Assembly: GCA_020634315.1 (NCBI GenBank)
Contig: JACKBV010000058.1
Location: forward strand, 1 to 8,880
Length of the DNA stretch: 8,880 nt
Origin: Ardenticatenaceae bacterium
Lineage (GTDB): Bacteria; Chloroflexota; Anaerolineae; Promineifilales; Promineifilaceae
Reading direction: 5' to 3'
The stretch's first letter is position 1; each line of letters opens with the position of its first letter. Made by a program: the position numbers and the translations under genes. Of the stretch, positions 1-7,066 are shown one piece after another. The notes below the pieces were generated by a model that was given only the letters and a program-made list of their open reading frames with translations, was not told where the DNA came from and did not search any database.

Positions 1-8
1 CTAATTTG

Positions 9-14
9 AAGGAG
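9..14 (+). promoter_or_regulatory. Shine-Dalgarno site deciding the start of the first gene
   Basis: AAGGAG lies 6 bases before the ATG at 21. The frame also has a TTG at position 6, but that codon sits before the site and cannot use it. The ATG at 21 is therefore the start. Confidence 0.85.
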
Positions 15-20
15 ATTCTC

Positions 21-950
21 ATGAAAACGCATCCCTGGTTTTTACAGATAAGTGATGAAGTGGCGCAGGCCATCAACGAACGTTATATGCCTGTTTTGGA
101 AGCGCTGTTAGCTGCGCATGAAGTGGATGGCAATGCTTTGGGTGTGACTCAGGTGGCTTATGCCGCAGAGCCAGACGCCACAACGGCCGCCATTTTTCTG
201 GAACGGACGCCGTATATGACGGAAACGGCCGTTCTCGCGAACCTCGATAATGGCGTGGAGCATGGCTTGTTAACGGCCGTTGCCCCGCAAACCTACCGTT
301 TAACCGAAAAAGGGCGTGTTCTGGCGCAGGCCATCCCGGCTTCCGTGCTGGACATTGCTGCCGGGCTGACGCCTTTACCGGCGGCGCAGTTGGAACGGTT
401 GGCCGCGCTGCTGCGCCAGCTTGTTGATGCCAGCCTGGCCGCGCCTAATCTGGCAAAACCTTGCCTGGAACGGAGTCGTCTCTATGATCCGGGGGCGGCG
501 GCTCCAGTGGTGGAGCGAATTCGCCGTTACTTGAACGATTTGAACGCGTTCCGCGATGACGCCCATATCAGCGCCTGGCGCAGCTATGAATTGGCAGGCT
601 ACGAATGGGAGACGCTGGGCCATGTTCATGGCGCGTATGTTTTTGGTGAACCGGCAGTAACGGCCGTTGCCCTTGCCGAAAAATTGGGCGGTTTTCGCGG
701 GTATGATGCGGCTGCTTATCAGGCAGCGTTGGATAAGCTGACGGCACGCGGTTGGCTGACCGTCACCGATGGGCAGTATGCGGCAACGGCCGAAGGTGAA
801 CAAATGCGTGCAGCGGCTGAGGAAGAGACGGATCGTCTGTATTTTGCGCCCTGGGCATTGACGGGGGCGGAATTGGCGGATTTGTCTGCACTGTTAACGG
901 CCGTTCGTGATGGATTACAATTACCGGCGCAAGAAGCCGAAACGGCATAA
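21..950 (+). CDS. Double winged-helix protein of unknown function
   Basis: Protein of 309 residues with no signal peptide or membrane segment, so cytoplasmic. Two regions look like MarR-type winged helices: about residues 20-105, ending in a wing like QTYRLTEKGRVLAQ, and about 195-275, ending in GQYAATAEGEQMRAA. The halves align with each other in spacing and in the Tyr-x-x-Thr-x-x-Gly pattern, so the gene seems to hold an internal duplication. Between them is a helical linker with the pattern DDAHISAW, and after the second wing comes EEETDRLYFAPW. Both resemble uncharacterised HTH proteins of the SCO6745 kind, recalled and not searched. DNA binding is likely but unproven; a ligand-binding or enzymatic role is possible. 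The gene carries six copies of the ACGGCCG repeat, the densest in the window, all encoding Thr-Ala-x. It heads a probable operon with the DinB-like gene 43 bases downstream. Confidence 0.8.
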   Translation: MKTHPWFLQISDEVAQAINERYMPVLEALLAAHEVDGNALGVTQVAYAAEPDATTAAIFLERTPYMTETAVLANLDNGVEHGLLTAVAPQTYRLTEKGRVLAQAIPASVLDIAAGLTPLPAAQLERLAALLRQLVDASLAAPNLAKPCLERSRLYDPGAAAPVVERIRRYLNDLNAFRDDAHISAWRSYELAGYEWETLGHVHGAYVFGEPAVTAVALAEKLGGFRGYDAAAYQAALDKLTARGWLTVTDGQYAATAEGEQMRAAAEEETDRLYFAPWALTGAELADLSALLTAVRDGLQLPAQEAETA

Positions 951-993
951 ACTGAGCGCAGAATTTACAAAATAGATAACGAGGCAAAACAAT

Positions 994-1581
994 ATGTTGG
1001 ATTTCACACCGGTTCGTAACAAAGAAATGACCATTCGGGAGTTGGCTGATGGGCTGACACAGGATGATTTGCGGCAATTGACGCATGAGATGATAGACGC
1101 CATTCTTGACTTAATCCAGGATTGCACGGATGCAGATGTGGTATTTGTGCCGGAAGACCCGGATGCGCATGATGAGTTTGCCGCCGATGGCGTAGATGTA
1201 AATCTGGCCTGGACGCTGGGGCATTTGGTCGTGCATGTTACGGCTTCGTGTGAGGAAAGCGCATTTTTGGCGGCAGAGTTGGCGCGTGGTGTGCCGCATC
1301 ACGGCCGTTCCCGCAGCGAAGTGCCCTGGCAAACCATAACCACCATTGCCCAATGTCGTGCGCGTCTGGAAGAAAGCCGCCGCATGTGTCTGGCAACCCT
1401 CGATATGTGGCCGGACGAACCGTATCTAGACAACATTTACCAGCGGACAGAGACATCTACCAAGGTGAATGCTCCCACTTACTTCATTTTTGGCCTGGGG
1501 CACGCCGACAGCCATCTGGCACAAATTGCTGAAGTGGTGCGCCAGGCTAAGGCTGCGGCAGTGCCTCAGGTCAGCCAGTAA
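994..1581 (+). CDS. DinB-like four-helix protein
   Basis: Protein of 195 residues, within the usual size range of the DinB/YfiT-like superfamily, whose members are metal-binding four-helix bundles, often thiol-dependent transferases or stress-induced proteins. The recognisable parts are the helix around residues 70-98, with W73 and the GHLVVH pair H77 and H81, and the last helix with GHADSHLAQIAEV, giving H170 and H174. These are the places where the family carries its metal-binding histidines. A hydrophilic, acidic segment (about residues 43-66) sits between the first two helices. The start at 994 is supported by GAGG at 981-984, 9 bases upstream; an internal ATG at 1027 has no comparable site. 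It lies 43 bases after the winged-helix gene and 34 bases before the MFS gene, so all three are probably co-transcribed. The substrate cannot be told. The family call is fairly firm, the function is not. Confidence 0.75.
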   Translation: MLDFTPVRNKEMTIRELADGLTQDDLRQLTHEMIDAILDLIQDCTDADVVFVPEDPDAHDEFAADGVDVNLAWTLGHLVVHVTASCEESAFLAAELARGVPHHGRSRSEVPWQTITTIAQCRARLEESRRMCLATLDMWPDEPYLDNIYQRTETSTKVNAPTYFIFGLGHADSHLAQIAEVVRQAKAAAVPQVSQ

Positions 1582-1602
1582 AGTTTGGAGCAGGCTGCAC
1601 GC

Positions 1603-1608
1603 AAAGGA
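1603..1608 (+). promoter_or_regulatory. Shine-Dalgarno site deciding the MFS start
   Basis: AAAGGA lies 7 bases before the ATG at 1616. The same frame is open back to an ATG at 1469, but that one lies inside the DinB-like gene, lacks a site, and would add a non-hydrophobic 49-residue leader unlike any MFS protein. Confidence 0.8.
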
Positions 1609-1615
1609 CATATTC

Positions 1616-2992
1616 ATGAACAACACCGATCAACCCACCGGCATGAAAGCGTTTACCGTCATCTGGTTTGGTCAGCTCATTTCTATGTTGGGAAGCGGCA
1701 TGACCAATTTCGCCGTATCTTTCTGGGTTTTTCAGGAGACGGGTGAAGCGACGGCGCTAACCTGGGCGATCTTCTTTTTCATTGCGCCCAGCGTCTTTTT
1801 AAGCCCGGTGGCCGGGGCAATTGTGGATCGCTCCAATCGCAAGACGATCATGATTCTCAGCGATTTGGCGGCAGGCGTGGCGACGCTCTTTCTGCTGACG
1901 ATGCTCGCCCTTGGGGATTTGCAAATCTGGCACATTTATGTGGCGAACTTGTTGGCGGGGGCGTTCAACTCCTTCCAATTCCCTGCCTATTCGGCGGCGG
2001 TGACATTGATGCTGCCCAAAAAGCATTACGGCCGTGCCAGCGGCATGATTTCGCTGGCCGGGTCTGCTTCGCAAATCTTGGCGCCTGCTTTTGCCGGGGC
2101 GCTGTTGGCGCCGATTGGTCTGGTGGGCATCATGACGATTGACGTGGTGACGTTCCTGTTTGCTATTGGCACGCTGCTGTTTGTGTTTATTCCGCAGCCG
2201 ACACCATCGGCAAACGGCCGTACCGGACAGGGCAATTTGTGGCAAGAATCAGGCTATGGCTTCCGCTATATCTTTGACCGGCCTAGTTTGCTTGGCTTGC
2301 AGCTTGTCTTTTTTGCCATCAATTTCATTGCCATGTTGGGCTTTGCGGTGATGGTGCCGATGATTTTGGCGCGAACGGGCAACAATGAGGTGGCATTAGC
2401 CAGTGTGCAGTCGTTGGGGGCTGTTGGTGGCGTTGCTGGCGGGTTGTTGTTGAGTACGTGGGGCGGGCCACGGCGTAAGGTGCATGGCGTGCTCGGTGGC
2501 ATGATTCTTGTCAGCCTGCTGGGACAGGCGTTGATGGGGGTTGGGCAGGGTTTGTTTATCTGGGCTACGGCCGCTTTTCTGCTGCAATTTTTCTTGCCCA
2601 TTCTCAATGGCTCGAATCAGGCGATCTGGCAGGCCAAGGTGGCTCCCGATGTGCAGGGACGGGTGTTTGCCGTGCGTCGCTTGATTGCTCAGGTGACAGC
2701 GCCCATTGCAACGGCCGTTGCCGGACCCCTGGCTGATCGTCTGTTTGAACCAGCACTGCGTGAAGGCGGTGCCTGGGTTGGCACGTTTGGTTGGTTGGTG
2801 GGCACAGGCCCTGGCGCGGGCATGGGACTGATGTTTGTCATCACTGGATTGGCCGGGGCGCTGATTGGTTTATCCGGTTATCTGTTCCCGGTTATCCGCC
2901 ATGCGGAGACGCTGCTGCCGGATCATGTGGCGGCGACGGATGAGGGTGGGGAAACGGCCGTTGCCACGCCTGTTGTTACAGAAACAGCATAG
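1616..2992 (+). CDS. MFS transporter, EntS/macrolide-efflux type
   Basis: Integral membrane protein of 458 residues, predicted to expel small molecules using the proton gradient. Hydrophobic segments suitable for about 12 helices run from residue 12 to 425. MFS motif A is visible after the second helix as GAIVDRSNRKTIMI (67-80), with D71, R72, R75 and K76. The conserved loop NQAIWQAKVAPDVQGRVF (334-351) and the following A-P-I-A-x-x-x-A-G-P-L-A-D stretch are typical of the MFS_3 branch, which includes the enterobactin exporter EntS and many macrolide-efflux-like proteins. A Gly-rich loop before the last helix (GTGPGAGMGL) is common in this branch. The tail after residue 430 is hydrophilic and contains a Thr-Ala-Val produced by the iterated palindrome. 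It is third in the probable operon and is followed by an ArsR-type regulator gene with its own likely promoter. The substrate is unknown; a drug or siderophore is only a family-based guess. Confidence 0.88.
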   Translation: MNNTDQPTGMKAFTVIWFGQLISMLGSGMTNFAVSFWVFQETGEATALTWAIFFFIAPSVFLSPVAGAIVDRSNRKTIMILSDLAAGVATLFLLTMLALGDLQIWHIYVANLLAGAFNSFQFPAYSAAVTLMLPKKHYGRASGMISLAGSASQILAPAFAGALLAPIGLVGIMTIDVVTFLFAIGTLLFVFIPQPTPSANGRTGQGNLWQESGYGFRYIFDRPSLLGLQLVFFAINFIAMLGFAVMVPMILARTGNNEVALASVQSLGAVGGVAGGLLLSTWGGPRRKVHGVLGGMILVSLLGQALMGVGQGLFIWATAAFLLQFFLPILNGSNQAIWQAKVAPDVQGRVFAVRRLIAQVTAPIATAVAGPLADRLFEPALREGGAWVGTFGWLVGTGPGAGMGLMFVITGLAGALIGLSGYLFPVIRHAETLLPDHVAATDEGGETAVATPVVTETA

Positions 2993-3014
2993 GTTAATTG
3001 GTTATGTATACAGC

Positions 3015-3043
3015 TTGCCCGTGTTCATTATCTTGTTTATAAC
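3015..3043 (+). promoter_or_regulatory. Candidate sigma70-type promoter for the ArsR-type gene
   Basis: TTGCCC at 3015-3020 and TATAAC at 3038-3043 are separated by exactly 17 bases, in the only long gap of the + block (2993-3115). The -10 matches consensus at five of six bases and the -35 at four of six. Transcription would begin near 3050, leaving an untranslated leader of about 66 bases. An 8-base palindrome, TGTATACA (3005-3012), sits just upstream of the -35 and could be part of an operator. No terminator for the preceding MFS gene is visible, so read-through is possible. Confidence 0.45.
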
Positions 3044-3101
3044 TACGAGGTTTGCTGCGGCGAATGGATTGAGGCCTTTCGTTAAGATATGGGCAGCGAG
3101 A

Positions 3102-3107
3102 AGAGGA
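3102..3107 (+). promoter_or_regulatory. Shine-Dalgarno site deciding the ArsR-type start
   Basis: AGAGGA lies 8 bases before the ATG at 3116. An in-frame ATG at 3089 precedes the site and would add only a polar nine-residue extension. Confidence 0.75.
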
Positions 3108-3115
3108 ATAACATC

Positions 3116-4198
3116 ATGGACGACAAACCAGAATTTATCTGGGACATTGGTACAGCGTATGATTTTTTCACCAGCCTGGATGTGCTGCATCATCCGGATC
3201 GGTATGCGCTGCGAGGAAATTGGGCCGCTGGCGTGCGTTCTCGCTTGCCTGCTAAAAAGCGAGAATTGTTGCATAACATTGTCAAAAACAGCGTAGTCTG
3301 GCCGCTTCCCTGGCTGGCCCGTTTGCCCGAACCGCACAAGGATGTGACGGCCGTTTTGCGTATACTGACGGCCATCCCTGCCAGCGAACGGCTGCAAGAG
3401 TTGACCAGTTGTTATCTGGAATCGCCGCAAAAAGAGTTGTTACATCGTATTGCCGCGCAAGGGCAATGGAATGAGTCTGACCTGGAAACCTTGCGTGAAA
3501 TTTATAGGGAAATGTATCGCAAGGAAGGCAAGAAAAAGAAGGTTACTGACGAAGATGTGCGTGCCCAACTAGAAATTTGGGCAAATCCGGTGAAGTTTGG
3601 CGAAGGGTATCTGGCTGCGCTGCAAACTTATTATGAGGTCTTTTTCCAGGAAGATGAGCAGCGCATTTTGTCTGCTTTGCAGGAAACTGTGGCACATGCT
3701 CAGCAATTAACGGCCGAATTGACCTTACCCGAACTGTTAGAAGAGCTGTCGCAAGGGTTGCAGTTTGATTATGCAGACCTGAAAATCGTGAAGCGTGTGC
3801 GCATGGCTCCTTCGTTTTGGACGACGCCGCTTTCCCTCTTTATGCAGCTAGATGAAAAGACCGAAGAGTGGATTTTCCTTTTTGGGGGTCGCCCGGTGAA
3901 TGTATCGCTGGTGCCGGGGGAAGTGGTGCCTGAATTGCTGTACCAGACATTAAAGGCGTTGGCTGATCCCACGCGCCTGCGTATTTTGCGTTATTTGTCG
4001 GCTGAGCCGTTGACCCCGGCAGAATTGGCGCGTCGTCTGCGCTTGCGCCCGCCGACTGTGATCCATCACCTGGATGCGCTGCGTCTGGCGCGTCTGGTGC
4101 AGCTGCGTCTGGGGCATGAAGGCCGCCGCTACGCCGCCCGGCATGAGGCGGTAAAGCTGGCCTGTGAAATGCTGGAAGATTATTTGAATTTGTCGTAA
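3116..4198 (+). CDS. ArsR-type HTH regulator with a large N-terminal domain
   Basis: Protein of 360 residues. The last 90 are an ArsR/SmtB-type winged helix: LKALADPTRLRILRYL (279-294), recognition helix region LTPAELARRLRLRPPTVIHH (299-318), and a wing with GHEGRRYAAR (333-342). The first 270 residues form a separate, mostly helical domain beginning with AYDFFTSLDVLHHPDRY, an opening seen in a group of ArsR-type proteins with an effector-like N-terminal part (DUF5937-like, from memory). A Lys-rich patch (RKEGKKKKVTDED, 135-147) lies in the middle. There are only two cysteines (C99, C350) and no CxC metal site, so metal sensing as in classic ArsR is unlikely. It may control itself and the MFS operon upstream. 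A plausible promoter precedes it. The ATG at 3116 is chosen because of the site at 3102-3107. Confidence 0.85.
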   Translation: MDDKPEFIWDIGTAYDFFTSLDVLHHPDRYALRGNWAAGVRSRLPAKKRELLHNIVKNSVVWPLPWLARLPEPHKDVTAVLRILTAIPASERLQELTSCYLESPQKELLHRIAAQGQWNESDLETLREIYREMYRKEGKKKKVTDEDVRAQLEIWANPVKFGEGYLAALQTYYEVFFQEDEQRILSALQETVAHAQQLTAELTLPELLEELSQGLQFDYADLKIVKRVRMAPSFWTTPLSLFMQLDEKTEEWIFLFGGRPVNVSLVPGEVVPELLYQTLKALADPTRLRILRYLSAEPLTPAELARRLRLRPPTVIHHLDALRLARLVQLRLGHEGRRYAARHEAVKLACEMLEDYLNLS

Positions 4199-4203
4199 GC
4201 ATA

Positions 4204-4254
4204 ACGGCCGTTTCCCATTGTGTGCTGGCAATAGGTATGCTCGGAAACGGCCGT
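4204..4254. repeat. 12-bp inverted repeat built from two iterated palindromes
   Basis: ACGGCCGTTTCC (4204-4215) and GGAAACGGCCGT (4243-4254) are perfect reverse complements with a 27-base loop. The loop holds a smaller ATTG/CAAT pairing. The hairpin starts 6 bases after the ArsR-type stop codon and ends 34 bases before the flavoprotein start. No T-run follows, so it is not a standard intrinsic terminator; it could end or protect the upstream mRNA. Confidence 0.6.
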
Positions 4255-4275
4255 AGCCAACGCTCTCCTCTGCTG

Positions 4276-4281
4276 TAAAAT
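4276..4281 (+). promoter_or_regulatory. Candidate -10 element for a leaderless flavoprotein mRNA
   Basis: TAAAAT matches the -10 consensus at five of six bases and ends 7 bases before the ATG at 4289, so transcription would begin at or next to the start codon. No Shine-Dalgarno site is present between 4260 and 4288. No good -35 is seen at the usual distance, which keeps confidence low. Confidence 0.3.
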
Positions 4282-4288
4282 TCCCTGC

Positions 4289-5545
4289 ATGAATACCCAA
4301 CAACCCTCCGCTACCGTCGCCATTATTGGTGGTGGCCCCGCTGGCCTCATGGCCGCTGAAATCCTCAGTCAGGAACCAACGGTGCAAGTACACCTGTACG
4401 ACGCCATGCCTTCAGTCGGGCGAAAATTTTTGCTCGCGGGCAAAGGTGGCCTCAACCTGACACACTCTGAGCCATTCGACGCCTTTCTCTCGCGCTACGG
4501 CGCACGCCGTCCCCAAATCGAACCCCTGCTCACCGAGTTTGGCCCACAAGCGGTGCGTGCCTGGGCACAAGAATTAGGCGTTGATACCTTCATTGGCTCC
4601 TCCGGGCGTGTTTTCCCGACAGAGATGAAGGCCGCTCCTTTGTTGCGTGCCTGGCTGCGCCGTTTGCGTGCGGCTGGCGTCGTTTTCCATGTGCGCCATC
4701 GCTGGACAGGGTGGACAGACGAAGGCGCACTGCACTTCGCCACGCCACAAGGCACGCAGCTTGTCTTGCCAACGGCAACCGTGCTTGCTTTGGGCGGCGG
4801 CAGTTGGGCAAGACTTGGCTCTGATGGGGCTTGGGTGCCGCTGCTGCGTGCGCGTGGCGTTGGGGTGGCGGCATTGCAACCGGCAAACTGCGGCTTCGAC
4901 GCCGCCTGGAGCGACCATTTTCGCGAACGCTTTGCCGGGCACCCCCTAAAAACAGTTGTGCTGCACTTCACCAACACACAAGGCGAGACTTTCCAACGGC
5001 GCGGCGAATTTGTGGTGACGGCCACCGGTGTCGAAGGCAGTCTGGTTTACGCTGTGTCGGCTTTGCTGCGCGACGAGATTGCCGCAGTGGGCAGTGCTAC
5101 CTTTTCCCTTGACCTTGTCCCGGATATAACGGAGCAGCAGCTTTATGACAAGCTGTCTCGACCGCGTGGCTCGCGTTCGTTTTCCAGCTACATGCAAAGC
5201 CGGATAGGATTGAAAGGGGTGAAAGTCGGGTTGTTGCATGAACTGCTGCCCCCTGCCACTCGCAATGATGCGGCACAATTGGCAGCGGCTATCAAGGCCT
5301 TGCCGATTCGCTTGCTTGCGCCGCGCCCTCTGGACGAAGCCATTAGCAGCGCCGGAGGTGTCACTTTTGCCGCACTTGATGAGCATTTAATGCTGCGGGC
5401 GCTGCCTGGTGTTTTTTGTGCCGGGGAAATGTTGGATTGGGAAGCGCCGACCGGTGGCTATCTGTTAACGGCTTGTTTTGCCAGTGGTCGTGCTGCCGGG
5501 CATGGGGTTTTGCACTGGCTGCGAGAACGGGGTGTTGTCTCTTAG
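4289..5545 (+). CDS. FAD-dependent flavoprotein, HI0933/TIGR03862 type
   Basis: Protein of 418 residues, usual for this family of soluble flavoproteins related to HI0933, YhiN and BaiN. The N-terminal FAD-binding motif is VAIIGGGPAGLMAAE (10-24). The family signature GRKFLLAGKGGLNLTHSEP (44-62) follows, then SSGRVFPTEMKAAPLLRAWL (104-123), the stretch I associate with TIGR03862. The C-terminal FAD contact is AGEMLDWEAPTGGYLLTACF (378-397), close to the family's usual ending. The reaction is unknown for TIGR03862 proteins; BaiN relatives reduce enone-type substrates, which should not be transferred here. The start has no Shine-Dalgarno site; see the candidate -10 element. The gene contains no copy of the iterated palindrome, though copies lie just outside both ends. 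It faces the carotenoid block tail to tail, with 60 bases between, so it is a separate unit. Confidence 0.85.
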   Translation: MNTQQPSATVAIIGGGPAGLMAAEILSQEPTVQVHLYDAMPSVGRKFLLAGKGGLNLTHSEPFDAFLSRYGARRPQIEPLLTEFGPQAVRAWAQELGVDTFIGSSGRVFPTEMKAAPLLRAWLRRLRAAGVVFHVRHRWTGWTDEGALHFATPQGTQLVLPTATVLALGGGSWARLGSDGAWVPLLRARGVGVAALQPANCGFDAAWSDHFRERFAGHPLKTVVLHFTNTQGETFQRRGEFVVTATGVEGSLVYAVSALLRDEIAAVGSATFSLDLVPDITEQQLYDKLSRPRGSRSFSSYMQSRIGLKGVKVGLLHELLPPATRNDAAQLAAAIKALPIRLLAPRPLDEAISSAGGVTFAALDEHLMLRALPGVFCAGEMLDWEAPTGGYLLTACFASGRAAGHGVLHWLRERGVVS

Positions 5546-5556
5546 TGGGGGTGGGA

Positions 5557-5576
5557 TGGGATACGGCCGTATCCCA
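5557..5576. terminator. Perfect 20-bp palindrome between convergent genes
   Basis: TGGGATACGGCCGTATCCCA is a perfect palindrome centred on one copy of the iterated motif. It lies 11 bases after the flavoprotein stop and 29 bases beyond the CrtI-family stop, in a 60-base gap between converging genes. It could form the same hairpin in both transcripts and act as a two-way terminator or 3' end stabiliser. Neither side has a clear T-run, so the role is uncertain. Confidence 0.45.
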
Positions 5577-5605
5577 CATCATTTATCTTCCCTATCGTTT
5601 TCGCC

Positions 5606-7057
5606 TTAATCCTCCAACATCATCTCTGCGGCCACCTTGCCCGACAGAGTGACCATCGGCACACCGCCACCGGGATGGGTAGTGCCACCGGCAAAGTAAA
5701 GCCCGCGCACATCCTTTGCCCGATTATGCGGGCGTAAAAACGCGGCCAGTTTGCTGTTGGATGATTGTCCATAAAGTGCGCCACGCCATGCCCCTGAGTG
5801 CTGCTGCAAATCTTGTGGCGTCCAGACATGCTCGGCCACAATGCGCTCGCGTATATCGACCCCGTGCTCTGCCAGCCGCGCCAGGACGAGATCGCGGTAT
5901 GCGCTTCCTTTTGTTTGCCAATCATACCCATCGCCCAATGGTGGCGCGTTCACCAATACAAACCAATTTTCATGTCCTGGCGGCGCGTGGTTGGGGTCGG
6001 TTTTGCTGGTAATGGCGGCATAAATGGTCGGGTCATCTGGCGGCACGCCCTGGCGAAAGATGGCGTCAAACTCAGCGCGGTAATTGCGGCTGAAGAAAAT
6101 GTTGTGATGTGCTAACTGCGGCGTTTCAGCGCGTACACCGAGCAGCATGATGAAGCCAGAGCAGGATGGTTCCAGAGGCGGGCGATAAGGATGCCCCGGC
6201 AGCAGGTGGCGATAGGTGGTGGTGACATCTAAATTGCTTAGTACGAGGTTAGTTGGCACTGTTGTGCCATCTGCCAGAGCGACGCCCACCACTTGCCCCA
6301 TACGTGTCAAAATGCGGCGTACACCCATGTCGGTGACAATTTCTACCCCCAATTCGCGTGCCAGCTTTTCGAGAGCAGCGGCAATCTGGTAAATGCCACC
6401 CTGAGGATACCAGACCCCACCATTCAGCTCGACATGGGCGATGACGTTGAGGGTCGCGGGTGCGAGGTAGGGGCTGGCGCCAACATAAGTCGCAAAGCGC
6501 CCAAGTAGTTGGCGCAGATGCGGCGTGTGTACAAAGCTGTCAATTGCGTGGTTCATGGTGCGCGTGCCATCAACCTGAAACCATTCACGCATGGGCACAC
6601 GCAAAAAGCTGCGCGGCGTGGGCGGTTGGTCATAAATGAAAACGGGGCCGGTGATGCGGTGAATGCGTGCAGCATAAGCGAGATAAGCCAGGTAGCCTTC
6701 TACGTCACGTTCGTCCAGTTGGGCGATTTGCGCTGTCATTTGCGCCAGGTCGCGGGTGGCATCGAGGACAAAGCCATCGGGGTAGAAATAGCGGGTGAGC
6801 GGTTCGACTGGCAGCAATGTCAGGTAGTCGTCGAGGCTGCGCCCGGCGGCGGCAAAGAGGTCGGCGAAGACGTGGCGCATGGTGATAACCGAGGGGCCAG
6901 TGTCCCAGCGAAAACCGTCGGCGATGATTTGTGACATTTTGCCGCCGACCTGGGCATTTTTTTCGTAGATGATGACGCGCCGCCCGGCAGCCGCCAGCCG
7001 GATGGCTGCGCTGAGTCCGCCGATGCCTGCGCCGATGATGAGGATGGGTTTGCTCAT
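5606..7057 (-). CDS. CrtI-family carotenoid desaturase/oxidase
   Basis: Protein of 483 residues, normal for bacterial CrtI-type FAD enzymes that act on C30/C40 carotenoids at the membrane. The dinucleotide-binding motif is ILIIGAGIGGLSAA (5-18), followed by YEKNAQVGGKM and the family's WDTGPSVITM (51-60). The C-terminal signature is GLYFAGGTTHPGGGVPMVTL (452-471). Plain phytoene desaturases more often read GAGTHPGAGIPGV here; the AGG-x-x-HPGxGxPMxxLSG form is, from memory, nearer to CrtD and CrtP/CrtNb-type enzymes, which desaturate or oxidise a carotenoid end. The exact reaction cannot be fixed from this alone. It is the last gene of the minus-strand block, 9 bases after the glycosyltransferase stop, with no Shine-Dalgarno site, so translational coupling is likely. 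No crtB-type phytoene synthase is in the window. The gene lacks the iterated palindrome. Confidence 0.85.
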   Translation of the reverse strand: MSKPILIIGAGIGGLSAAIRLAAAGRRVIIYEKNAQVGGKMSQIIADGFRWDTGPSVITMRHVFADLFAAAGRSLDDYLTLLPVEPLTRYFYPDGFVLDATRDLAQMTAQIAQLDERDVEGYLAYLAYAARIHRITGPVFIYDQPPTPRSFLRVPMREWFQVDGTRTMNHAIDSFVHTPHLRQLLGRFATYVGASPYLAPATLNVIAHVELNGGVWYPQGGIYQIAAALEKLARELGVEIVTDMGVRRILTRMGQVVGVALADGTTVPTNLVLSNLDVTTTYRHLLPGHPYRPPLEPSCSGFIMLLGVRAETPQLAHHNIFFSRNYRAEFDAIFRQGVPPDDPTIYAAITSKTDPNHAPPGHENWFVLVNAPPLGDGYDWQTKGSAYRDLVLARLAEHGVDIRERIVAEHVWTPQDLQQHSGAWRGALYGQSSNSKLAAFLRPHNRAKDVRGLYFAGGTTHPGGGVPMVTLSGKVAAEMMLED

Positions 7058-7066
7058 AGTTGGTTG

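Noticed and set aside
6..20. TTG start five codons upstream of the first gene
   Set aside because: It overlaps the Shine-Dalgarno region that serves the ATG at 21.
375..803. Long antisense open frame opposite the first gene, and similar ones opposite every gene
   Set aside because: Translations look like low-complexity mirror products of GC-rich coding DNA (many Arg, Pro, Gln, His), with no recognisable domain and with a convincing gene on the other strand.
951..993. Promoter between the first two genes (AT-rich TTTACAAAATAGATAAC)
   Set aside because: No -35 at a proper distance, and the 43-base gap fits co-transcription.
1469..1615. Upstream ATG extending the MFS gene into the DinB-like gene
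   Set aside because: No ribosome binding site, a polar leader untypical of MFS proteins, and a good site before the ATG at 1616.
3089..3115. Upstream ATG for the ArsR-type gene
   Set aside because: It lies before the AGAGGA site at 3102-3107, which is well placed for the ATG at 3116.
5546..5605. Standard rho-independent terminator in the convergent gap
   Set aside because: The palindrome is not followed by a T-run on either strand, so I list it only as a tentative terminator.
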